Below are positions 1 through 8,045 of a stretch of DNA of 64,000 bases, in pieces. The stretch covers positions 94,817,470 to 94,881,469 of the forward strand of contig OW121848.1 of the NCBI GenBank assembly GCA_933228895.1. Direction: 5' to 3'. The stretch comes from Platycnemis pennipes (lineage: Eukaryota > Arthropoda > Insecta > Odonata > Platycnemididae). A program made the translations under genes and the position numbers. Position 1 is the first letter of the stretch, and each line of letters opens with the position of its first letter. The notes under the pieces were generated by a model. That model did no database searches. It was not told where the DNA came from and saw nothing but the letters and a program-made list of their open reading frames with translations.

Positions 1-489
1 AAGTCACCAACTATTAAAATATTTTTAAAATTTGGACTAAATTTCAGGTAAGCATGTTCAATATCAATTAAAGATCCAACATTAGGAGGTCTTTAACGAA
101 CAAATAGAAGAAGTTTTGAAAAATTAATGCCATACACGTCAAGGATCATGAACTCTGGGCGGGCTTCATTGGTCTCCGAAGAGGTCAACAGCACCGATGA
201 ATGAATACGATGATGAATGTAGACGCCGACCCCACCTCCGCCTTTCATCACCCGGTTGTATCTGATTAAGCAGTAGTCGGTGGGCTCAACCATATTATCA
301 GGGACACTAGGCTATTAACCAGGTTTCAATCAAACAGATTATGTCGGAATTGCCAGAAGAAAAATGGTACCGGAATTCATCGATGTGGCATAGTAAGGAC
401 AGACAGTTAACTAGGCAAATTATGATTTCACTCTTTATGGATTTGACTGTTGGGAAGTCCCAAGTCAAGGATTCCCAAAACCAAGTCAA
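1..489 (-). pseudogene. LINE APE-type endonuclease, N-terminal half, broken
   Basis: The endonuclease nicks target DNA to prime reverse transcription. The frame 307-489 contains the N-terminal block NCLSLLCHIDEFRYHF followed by DIICLIETWL, the ETWL being the usual catalytic-Glu motif. The match then moves to another frame near 302, continuing SVPDNMVEPTDYCLIRYNR and GGGGVGVYIHH, the glycine-rich strand that follows in this family. After a stop near 93 a matching frame continues to ILIVGDL at base 1, the expected GDFN-like motif region cut by the window edge. One frameshift and one stop make it non-functional. Confidence 0.75.
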
Positions 490-1060
490 AGAACCAAGTC
501 AAGGATTCATTGGTGTAAACAGGATGGTTAATTAGGCTTCTGTCATTAAGGATATCATTGAGCTTCAGTTTTCTTTTCAATCGTCTTGCATTAACAAATT
601 CCACTGCAGCACTTACTCGTGAGAAACATACGATGATTGGGGAGGGTCTAGTTGTGCGATGAGAGTTAGAGGAACGGTTGGGACCTGAACGATAAGCGTA
701 ATGAATTTCATTTGCATAAGTTTTGATTCTCAAGGATACTCCAACTTTACATACCAAAGCCGTTACGATCTCACCATCAGAGTACGGAATCCCATGTATT
801 TCTATGATATTCCGCAGATGTTCTTGCTCAAGACAATTTAGGTGGGCTTCTGTTTCACTTAATTGTCTCTTAAGGCTAATATTTTCACTCAAGAGATGAT
901 TCAAGGAGTCATTGATTTTTGCAAGGGAAGCATTTATCACCTCAAATGACTATCCATACCCCCAACCAATTTTTCCCAATGAGATATGAATTTGGGGATT
1001 TCTTTTTGTTCTTTATGGATTTCACTCACACCTTTTGAGAGTTCACTGAGTATACACTTA
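428..1060 (-). pseudogene. LINE ORF1 protein, frameshifted and truncated
   Basis: ORF1 products of this LINE group are nucleic-acid binding chaperones that coat the element RNA. The upstream part (about 948-1060) encodes a Lys/Glu-rich helix (SELSKGVSEIHKEQKE). It passes with a frameshift near 947 into the open frame 428-940, which starts SLAKINDSLNHLLSENISLK, a coiled coil. Next comes the motif NIIEIHGIPYSDGE, typical of ORF1 proteins with a baculovirus-FP-like domain, then a basic stretch around RTTRPSPIIVCFSRVSAAVE and the end motif VYTNESLT, where such domains usually close. After that the frame runs into about 25 unrelated residues ending at a TGA, so the true C-terminus is missing. Domain naming rests on motif memory, not a search. 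Confidence 0.7.
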
Positions 1061-1117
1061 TCTTCTCGGAAAACCGGCTGGAATCAGTGGATTCATGCTC
1101 AGAAACTTTAATACAGC

Positions 1118-1327
1118 TGTTCTCTGCATATCGGGTTCTGCGTCCGCGTATGTTTACTGGGGGTGACAACAGTTTCGCTAGCCGTCCTGCTAGCGTCTTC
1201 AGGTCGAAGGTGAGGAAAGCTGCTTTTTCGCCGTCTTATATAGGGCTGGTAGAGTCCGTGCTGCGCTGTGATTGGCCGGGATGGATGATTCTTTTCCGCG
1301 GACGCAGAACCCGATACGCAGAGAACA
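1118..1327. mobile_element. Short non-autonomous element with 31-bp terminal inverted repeats (MITE-like)
   Basis: Bases 1118-1148 and 1297-1327 are inverted copies of each other with one mismatch (arms begin TGTTCTCTGC and carry GGGTTCTGCGTCCGCG). The 210-bp unit has no coding capacity of its own; short frames on both strands simply read through the arms and share the residues FSAYRVLRPR. An imperfect 15-base direct match lies outside (about 1107-1121 and 1360-1374), which may or may not be target-site duplication. The superfamily cannot be assigned. Confidence 0.55.
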
Positions 1328-1919
1328 TCTGAACGACGCCGCGGAAACCTTCGCACCAATTTAATGCAGCTGCTTTAGGTACAAAAACATCACAATAGTC
1401 TGCAGTGCTCACTGAGCACCTTGTAGTCGTCTTCAGATATGGAAAGGCACACTGGTAAAAGCCACCACACTCGCGGAAGGAGAGCGAATTATACAGAGAG
1501 CGAATGAGAACTATGGTCATTTACGCCATCAATGATAGGTATTTTGCATGAAATAAGAACGTAGATAAGTTTAGGGATACCTGGAGTCCAAATTAGCTTA
1601 TTATTAACGGAAGGCACCAAAGGGTTCATGCAGTGGCGGCGATTAAAACAATTTAACAACTAGTTCTGTGCCCTGGTGGCAGTTTCATAAGTAAAGCATG
1701 AAACTGATGTACCGTAGGTTATTTTATGAATTTATCAAACTAATCATGAGTAGGAAAGAGGTACTCAAAACTGATTATGATATCAGGCTGATTAAAATAA
1801 TATTGTTTATAATATTTAGTGAATGCCAATTTCAACCAAAGATTCGCCAAAACAAAATATTAGGTACCGGTTTCGACAAAACCTTTGCGAACCGAATGAA
1901 CCTGGATCTAAAGTGCAAA
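1328..1919. other. Unassigned spacer
   Basis: AT-rich sequence without a recognisable gene. A short stretch near 1608-1650 (TTAACGGAAGGCACCAAAGG) resembles the middle of SINE-A and may be a crumb of it. The frame 1698-2270 has no recognisable domain and overlaps a SINE remnant, so it is not called as a gene. Confidence 0.4.
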
Positions 1920-2067
1920 ATAGGACGGAGTACTGTACTTGAAGTGCTCTATACTTCACTCTCAAGCAGGAACAGTAAGCTACTTAACATTTTGGCACTG
2001 TTGGGAGACACATCCGCACTGTCAGGATGGGAAGCCACTATTCTCTCTACCGCACCAACCCGATCCC
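1920..2067 (-). mobile_element. Degraded copy of tRNA-derived SINE-A
   Basis: The plus strand follows the same order of blocks as the better copy at 15937-16276: a GGACGGAGTACTGTACTTGAA block, a CTCAAGCAGG block, CACTG, then GGATGGGAAGCCA and CCAACCCGATCCC, the complement of the tRNA-like head. Many substitutions and small indels show it is old. The A and B boxes are no longer intact. Confidence 0.55.
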
Positions 2068-2269
2068 TTTCATGGAAGACTCGTTTTCGTGAGGTTTATT
2101 GCCTTAGCTTTCAGTACGGAGCATTATTCAGCATTTCAATGCTATTGCCTTGGCGGCACTTGAGAGCAGTTCTTGGTCTGTGCGAAGGGTTGCGTCCACC
2201 CGGAATCATTCCCTTCTTTGACGTTGCACTATCCACGGAAGAGTGCCATGAAGTCGTACGATACCTATG

Positions 2270-2760
2270 AATTGATCCCCAGTCCTTATTTCCCTCCCTC
2301 GCTGCAATTCATCAGAGGGAACTTCAAACGCCGATGCCTTCAAACGCGAGCCTCCGAGACCAGTCTCGCCGCTCTTTCCTTTACTCCACCCCTTTCCCGA
2401 TCAGTCTCCACCCCTTTGGCTCCCTTTTCCTGCACCCCGCCACGCGGCACCCAGCGGCAGACGCCCCGCCGGGAGAGGTCGAATGATTTTGCCTTTCTCA
2501 TGGCATTAAAACCAATACTGAACCTTCCGCCTCCCTCGGCTACACTCCCATCTCCTTCTGTCTATGATTCCCCCGTCCATCCCTTTGCGTGTCCCTCTCC
2601 TGACCTCCACTCCTCTGAGGCCGCCTCGCACCGATACCCCTTCCATTCAGTCCGTCAGCCTGGCTGTTCTCCCATTTGGTCTCTCTACGAAGATCTTCTC
2701 TCCCTAACCCTCCTTATTCTCTCGCTCTCCAAGGGACTTGTTTCTTATTCATGCAGCTTG
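2270..2760. repeat. Pyrimidine-rich island (C/T on plus strand)
   Basis: About 490 bp of C- and T-dominated sequence with runs such as CCCTCC and CTCTCC. Long open frames across it are Pro/Ser-rich and result from the skewed composition; no domain is visible. It is the first of a series of such islands in the window. Confidence 0.7.
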
Positions 2761-3416
2761 TCAAATGGATGGAAAATCGACAAAATCTTCTCCCTACGTT
2801 TCGAAACAAGGAGTCCCTTCGTGGTCATTGAAAAAGAAATACGTAGATAGATAGAAATAAGAGATTAATTGTTCGTTCAGCTTCGTTAGGCTTTCGTTTT
2901 CTTTAACCTATGTTAAATCCAGTTGTGGAATCGCGGATCTATCTTTCGCGTTATCGCAATCTTTATCATTAACGCTTACCCCTAGAGTAGCGTAGGGTAT
3001 AAACTATAAACACAGAAAGAATCGTCCATAAAATTCGTTCCCTTGATTGTAATAAGCGATTTGAAGTGCTGTACGAAAAATGAAGAATGGATATCACGTT
3101 CTCTCTGAGATAAGTTTAATCAATAAATGACGATAACGCCAGCGCACCCGTTATGAAGATCCATGATCGAGGCCCAGTTACTCTTAGCAAGGAGTGGGTA
3201 TAAATTATAAATGAAGCGCTGTGGGAATATCCCATTTAATAGTGGCACTGAACGTATGTATGCGAAAAATAATGCCATTGAGTACTGAACTAGATTTTAC
3301 AGATTTATATACCACTAGAGTTACTTAAATACATTACTAGCAAATAAGCGTTCGAGTGTATGTTGAGGAGACTTTTGAATTAAACTCTTATTGGGAATTC
3401 GTAAGAGCAAAACATA
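2761..3416. other. Unassigned AT-rich spacer
   Basis: No gene, RNA or repeat recognised. A few short A/T runs only. Confidence 0.4.
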
Positions 3417-3531
3417 AAATCATCATGGTTCAACAATCCTAGGGTTTGTTTAACCCAGCTCTCCACATGATTCTCCCATCGGCCTACTTCTTCATATTTC
3501 CCTTATTATCCTTCACATACTTTGCTACTTG
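3417..3531 (-). mobile_element. 3' end of LINE-R, severed from its body by PLE1
   Basis: Read on the minus strand this gives a degraded peptide around YVKDNKGNMKK and WRAGLNKP followed by a tail with ATGATG. That is the standard C-terminal end and TGATGA-type 3' tail of an abundant insect endonuclease/reverse-transcriptase LINE type, called LINE-R here. It is directly continuous with the minus-strand LINE-R sequence at 5008-5700 once PLE1 and one copy of its target duplication are set aside. Confidence 0.7.
3519..3531. repeat. Target-site duplication of PLE1, left copy
   Basis: ACTTTGCTACTTG, 13 bases, repeated exactly at 5008-5020. The two copies bound PLE1 precisely. Confidence 0.8.
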
Positions 3532-3618
3532 TAAATTGAATGGAATAAGGCGATACCTTATGAAAATTTGATATGGTGTAAGAAAAACTTAACTCTGTAT
3601 TTTGCACACTTTTATTGA

Positions 3619-3666
3619 GAAACGCTACCGGTTTCGACACTCCCGTGTCATTGTCAAGGGTGAAAC
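3619..3666 (-). ncRNA. Hammerhead ribozyme-like motif in the PLE1 3' terminal region
   Basis: Minus-strand order: a short helix I strand ending CACCC, a core heptamer UUGACAA (3651-3657), one extra U, a perfect 5-bp helix II (GACAC, loop GGGA, GUGUC; 3636-3649), GAAA (3632-3635), then CCGGUA with the GUA triplet at 3626-3628 and GCG starting helix I's other strand. Against the consensus CUGANGA the core has U at position 3 and A at position 8, a change that keeps the known 3-8 Watson-Crick pair. Helix I is weak (one mismatch in four). Hammerheads in Penelope-like elements are established; activity of this variant is not shown. Confidence 0.5.
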
Positions 3667-3873
3667 TGCAGGAGTGGTTGGGGAAGGTTAGATGGTATGT
3701 GTTGAAGGTCAGGATGACGGATAAATGCTTTTTAATGGGGGACGTGAACATGATAAAATGGGGATACATGAAGGGTACAATTTTGGTCCCAAAGCATTGG
3801 AAGCAGATACAATCTCAAAACTTTCTAAGAAATCCAGCTTTGCATCTTTGTCATGAACATTGAAAATGTCTAC

Positions 3874-4921
3874 TCAAAAATCAGACATGTCATTAAAACC
3901 ATTTAAATGAGAAGCTAAGCCTGACTTGTTGTCACCATGAATAAAAGAATTAAAATGTTCCTTTGTCCTAATGTTAAAACTTCTACCTGTCCTACCTATA
4001 TAAAAACAATCGCAGTCCTGAGTATCACATCTTGACACATACACTCCACTTTTGTCTAAAGAATTAAAAACATCTTTAAAATTAAAAAGATAATTTCCAA
4101 TAGTCATTCTAGAATAATAATAAAAACAAGGCTTCAAATTTACATTGCGAAATATTCTCTTAATACTCTTGGACATGAAGTTGCTTATAAACGGCACCTT
4201 TGACCGTTTCTTGTCTGTGGAAACAATTTGAGAAAGACAGGTGGATGATGAGGAGGTCAACCTTCTTTGTTTCCTTTTAAGAAGCTTGTCAATGAGAGAA
4301 GACTCATAACCGTTCCTGATTGCTATGAGTTTAAAGGTATTCAATTCTTTGTTAAATTCTTCACCTGTCAGCGGAACAAAAGTCAAACGATTTAAAAACG
4401 AGTGAAAAGCAGCCAGTTTGTGAGAATAATGGTGGTTTGAGTCCTTGGGAATAATGGCATCGGAATAAGTGCTTTTTTCGTTAATAGAAAATTTGTCATT
4501 GCCATAATTGAGAGAAATACTTAAATCTAGAAAGTTTAAGTTATTAAAGCCAATCTCCGTCGTAAAACTGATAGCTTCATGTAAGGAATTAAGTAAGACT
4601 AAAAATTGATCCAGCTGCCTGAGGCTCCCCGTCCATAAACAAATCACATCATCAACATATCTATAGTAATAAAAATGTCAAAATAATATTGTTGATGAGT
4701 GAGTGGTTCGAAATGAATAACCTGGATTCTAAATTGTCCATGAAAACATGGGCTAGGACAGTGGTGAACCCATGGCTAGTCCTTGGGATTGCGCATAAAA
4801 GGAATCGCTAAGCATAAAATAATTTAGAGTAATGCATAAAGACATAAATTTGTCCATTTCTTGGGTGATCTTGCTATGACAACCCGCCTTCTTCAAAATA
4901 GAACCCCGTGTAAACATCAGA
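3874..4921 (-). pseudogene. Penelope-like reverse transcriptase (C-terminal part) with GIY-YIG endonuclease
   Basis: The RT copies element RNA at a nick made by the GIY-YIG nuclease. From 4921 downward the minus strand reads LMFTRGSILKKAG, then NYFMLSDSFYAQSQGLAMGS, matching the palm segment before the catalytic loop. A frameshift with small loss near 4755 moves to AHVFMDNLESRLF, and another near 4680 moves to YYYRYVDDVICLW, where YVDD is the polymerase aspartate motif. The remaining 257-residue open frame (3874-4647) contains the post-catalytic FLDLSI block, NGYESSLIDKL, and a GIY-YIG core GVYVSRCD...FYIGRTGRSF with a Cys-rich linker (CDTQDCDC). It ends at a TGA after HLNGFNDMSDF. The fingers and N-terminal domain are absent, so this is a dead 5'-truncated copy. 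Confidence 0.88.
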
Positions 4922-5007
4922 ACACCCTTGACAATGACACGGGAGTGTCGAAGCCGGTAGGGTTTCTCAATAAAAGTGTGAAAAATACAAAGTTAAGTTT
5001 TTCTTAC
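4921..5007 (+). repeat. Inverted partial copy of the PLE1 terminal region with hammerhead-like motif
   Basis: Mirrors 3578-3661 at high similarity. On the plus strand it carries the same hammerhead-like order: CACCC, UUGACAA (4928-4934), one U, GACAC-GGGA-GUGUC (4936-4949), GAAG in place of GAAA (4950-4953), CCGGUA and GGG. In this copy helix I closes with CCC/GGG next to the core, better than in the 3' copy. The GAAG change alters the last A of GAAA. Confidence 0.65.
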
Positions 5008-5020
5008 ACTTTGCTACTTG
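5008..5020. repeat. Target-site duplication of PLE1, right copy
   Basis: Exact partner of the 13-bp repeat at 3519-3531. It lies inside the LINE-R coding remnant, showing PLE1 inserted after LINE-R was already there. Confidence 0.8.
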
Positions 5021-5700
5021 CTCCATATATCTTATGAAAGGCCTTCTTTTTCCATTCTTCCCATTTACGTTCTTTCCCGCTCTTCCCTTTTCTCACGACG
5101 ATTGTTTTCCTCAGGCCATCAAGTCTCAAGATATGGCCGATTAAATTGTTCCGTCTTCTGTTATAAGTTTTCAGAAGACTTCTCTTTCCTCCCACCCTTC
5201 TTAGGACACCTTCTTCTACCTCTCGGTCGGTCCACTTCTCATCATGATTCTTCTGTATCACCAATTTTCGAATGCTTCCAGTCTTGACATTCCTACTGCT
5301 ATTACCGTCCATAACTCACTGCCATTAAGAAACCTGCTCCAAATTTAAGATCTTAAGAAGTGTTCCCTTTCATTCAAGCTTTTATTTCACGGTGTAAGTA
5401 GATTCTTCTTTCAGCACAATGCCGTCTTTGCCTACCCTATTTTACTATTTCCTTTATGCTTCGTCCAATTCCAGCTACTCGGCTTCCCAGTTCAGAATAC
5501 ACTTTCAACTCTTCAAGATTTTGCTTTTGTAGTTTACCTTTAGTTTCTTTTACTTCATACCAATACCATATTTTTATTTTTATTGATCAACAGGTGATAT
5601 TCTGCCATTATATGGTCATTATCATGTTTACTAGAGTCTTCTTTGAGCCTCTTTCTATCTCTGCCATGACCTGCTATGCCTTCGGCTAATCGTAGTATGC
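5008..5700 (-). pseudogene. LINE-R reverse transcriptase C-terminal region, broken
   Basis: The best preserved stretch (5010-5312, minus) reads EKWTDREVEEGVLRRVGGKR, then NNLIGHILRLDGLRKTIV and KERKWEEW. This is the characteristic region after the RT in insect LINEs of this type (usual form: W-x-D-x-V-x-N-x-E-V-L-x-R-V ... GHILR). Upstream, scattered over several frames, are matches to the preceding YLGS-x-I / RIGQAKTAF / YGSEAWT blocks (for example ELGSRVAGIGRSIKEIVK near 5460-5510). Frames change repeatedly and stops occur, so it is a fossil. Its 3' end continues at 3417-3531 beyond PLE1. The 5' limit near 5700 is approximate. Confidence 0.75.
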
Positions 5701-7749
5701 TGATTTTGTTCCCTTGGATATTAACTCCTGATGCCTTCTCTCGGCTTTAATTGTTGGCTTTCTCAACGTAGACATTGAAAAGTACGTGAGACATGAACAC
5801 CGTTCTTTCAACAGCCATGTCCTACTCCTTTCATTATCTTCTCGAATGCCAGTTATGATAGTAATCTGGCCCGAGCAAACCAGAGTCTGTATGAAAACAA
5901 TAACTGATTTTTATACAAACGCTGGATAATTCTTTGGTCCAAGTGTAATACTCCAATTTTTGCAAAACATTACTATGCTATAGAATGAATGTGAAATATC
6001 TGTTACCTCTTAGTTGGAGCTTTCTTTTCTTCGTAATTCTGTAATGTACTGTCATTTGAACGTTATTCTCATTAGAATTTTAGTTCCTTCTCAAAACTTT
6101 TAATCTCGCATAGGCTTTAATTACATAATTGAAAGCTAATACAATGTAAAGGTAAAATAAAAACATCAATTGAACAATGAAATAATATTCTTAAGGACTT
6201 AAGTTAATTGAATTATCAAAAAATTTCACCATCATTTTTTCCAGTATGTTATGTTATCTCTTGCTTTAATTTCTATTGTTAATATTTGTAGATGATTTTA
6301 CTGAACAGCTTATAGATTTATTGCGGGATACTATTTGAATCTATAAATGTATTAATGTTTATTTCACGACAGTATAGTTGGTAATATTTTCATTCATCGA
6401 TGCCTCTTTCGATTTCCTTTGAGATTTATCAGAGGTTCAGAAGTCAGTTATTCAACCTATCGCGGTTATGAGATTTGCTAAAATACTCTAATTTTATCGC
6501 GGGATATTGGAATCAAGTCAATACGCTAGGAAATTAGGATTTTAGCTCTACGCAGCATCATTGAAGAGTTCACACCGTAGCCACCTAGTTATGTGACATA
6601 ACTTTAATACTAGTGTGTATATGGCTATTGTAGTACACATTCCGGCTCTGTAATAGAATTTATGATTACATAACCATAAAACTTAAAACTGATAGAAACA
6701 TTTTAAAATAAATTACATGCAGCCGAAATTTATATCCCCACTACAGCAAAACTGCAGCCAGATTTCATTTTTTAAAGTCAATATTTATTGTTTACTTCTT
6801 TCTTCCCTCTATTAAGAGACCTGATACTTCATATGCCAAATCATTATCTCTGCATTAAATATATAAGTGATACCAAGCCATAGCCATTTAATAATTATTC
6901 CATACAAGAAATTCTCCTTCGGAATTTGCGGATGCTAAAACCTGTTTCCCACCAGCATACTAGGTACCTAAGGTGCAGAATTTTTGCATGTTCCACCTTG
7001 TGCACTCTTAACTTTTATCTTTTGTCTTGCTCAAAAAGTAATATACCTAGACTATACCTTTGGCTAGCTGGCAATCTTGATAATGATCATCCACAAGCCT
7101 TAGAGACTTTTCGTGCCTCAACCACCACAATTCATGCATCAAACGTTTCTGGAACCTTTCTTATCCATTATTTTAGCATAAGAGAATAACATGCTCCTCC
7201 CTTACAAATCGAAAACCGATCTTCCCCTAAGATTGAATTAGCGCACATACACATTTTTTATGCAATACTCTGGTGAAAATACTTCCTCGTAGATCATTAG
7301 AAGGAGCTCATTATATTTTGTTTCCATTTTTTCCGAAGTTCTAATGTTGCTCTTAAAAATGTTAACGACACACATCGCTTCTCCCACCTTCACTTTCCAT
7401 AATACCTTCTTTACTTTACTATACATTATTCCTAGGTCCATTTGAACACGGTATACGTCGTTTTCCACTTCATGTTATATTGTGTTGCCGTATGGTCGTA
7501 ACCCATAGTGAATTTCTTATGTTCTTCCTCCAGCTATACTGAATCTGTTCAGTTTCAATCAGCAACTTTTCTATTACCCTGTTTCATTCACACCAAAATT
7601 CATTATTTTTTTCTATAATGCCTTCTAAAAAACTGAGTATGCATTTTAATATTTCTGATATCCGTATACTTTTTCTTGTCACATCTGGTATCTTCTGTAT
7701 TTTCTGGTAAAATCATTAATTAACACAAATATATTTAAAGCGCTTGCCA
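5701..7749. other. AT-rich spacer, nothing recognised
   Basis: About 2 kb without a plausible coding region, RNA gene or repeat family. Frames here are short and show no family motifs. Confidence 0.4.
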
Positions 7750-7862
7750 TCATTATCATCAGTCAACAGTATTCAGATTGGTTTGACGCAGCCTTTTACT
7801 TAGTCTTCTTATCAGTTAACCACTTCATATTTACGTTATTCTTCTCTCTTACACCCTGTACC
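7750..7862 (-). mobile_element. LINE-R 3' end remnant
   Basis: On the minus strand: a peptide around YIEKVVQGVREKNNVNMKWL, then GCTGCGTCAAACCAATC and a TGATGATAATGATG tail. The layout matches the LINE-R ends at 3417-3531 and near 48260. It stands head-to-head with the plus-strand copy at 7905-8045. Confidence 0.65.
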
Positions 7863-7904
7863 ACTTTCTCGATGTATCTCAATGATTTTCAACGTATGGT
7901 CGAG

Positions 7905-8045
7905 ATAAGGTGAATGTAAAGAATACAAAAGAAGGCCTCTTATTAGGTAGATGGAGACAGTGATGAAGGATGTAAAAGAGAATTATGTGAACATGAGGAA
8001 GTGCTGCGTCAAAGCAATCTTAGGATGGCACCTTAATGATGATGG
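7905..8045 (+). mobile_element. LINE-R 3' end remnant, inverted partner
   Basis: Plus strand: GAAGGCCTC, then ATGAAGGATGTAAAAGAGAA, GCTGCGTCAAAGCAATC and TTAGGATGG with an AATGATGATG tail. These are the same blocks, in the same order, as the LINE-R C-terminus at 48150-48297. Only the last ~140 bp survive. Confidence 0.65.

Larger units (their letters stand above)
1..1060 (-). mobile_element. 5' part of a decayed CR1/Jockey-like non-LTR retrotransposon, cut by window edge
   Basis: Read on the minus strand this holds, in order, an ORF1 with a coiled-coil N-terminus and the start of an APE-type endonuclease. The reverse transcriptase would lie beyond base 1. The copy is dead: there is a frameshift in ORF1 near 947, a lost segment between ORF1 and the endonuclease near 430-510, a one-base frameshift near 302 and a stop near 93. 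The 5' boundary cannot be placed exactly, but ORF1-like coding is visible to about 1060. The clade is inferred from the ORF1-endonuclease order and ORF1 motif style; Jockey, CR1 and L2 relatives cannot be told apart here. Confidence 0.75.
3532..5007 (-). mobile_element. Penelope-like retroelement PLE1, 5'-truncated, nested in LINE-R
   Basis: Penelope-like elements are retroelements with a telomerase-related reverse transcriptase and usually a C-terminal GIY-YIG endonuclease. On the minus strand this copy runs from within the RT palm through the YVDD motif to a GIY-YIG domain, then a 3' UTR of about 340 bp. A roughly 80-bp segment of that 3' UTR (about 3578-3661) recurs in inverted orientation at the other end (4927-5007), the known arrangement of partial inverted terminal copies in this class. 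It lies inside a LINE and is flanked by a 13-bp exact duplication. At least two frameshifts disable the coding region. Confidence 0.88.

Noticed and set aside
1862..1880. TACCGGTTTCGACA identical to part of the PLE1 ribozyme region
   Set aside because: Only 14 bases match; no helix II or core heptamer follows, so I do not call a Penelope-like end.
1698..2270. 190-residue plus-strand open frame
   Set aside because: Runs across a degraded SINE-A copy and has no recognisable domain.
2173..2850. 225-residue plus-strand open frame
   Set aside because: Pro/Ser-rich translation of a C/T-rich island; no motif.
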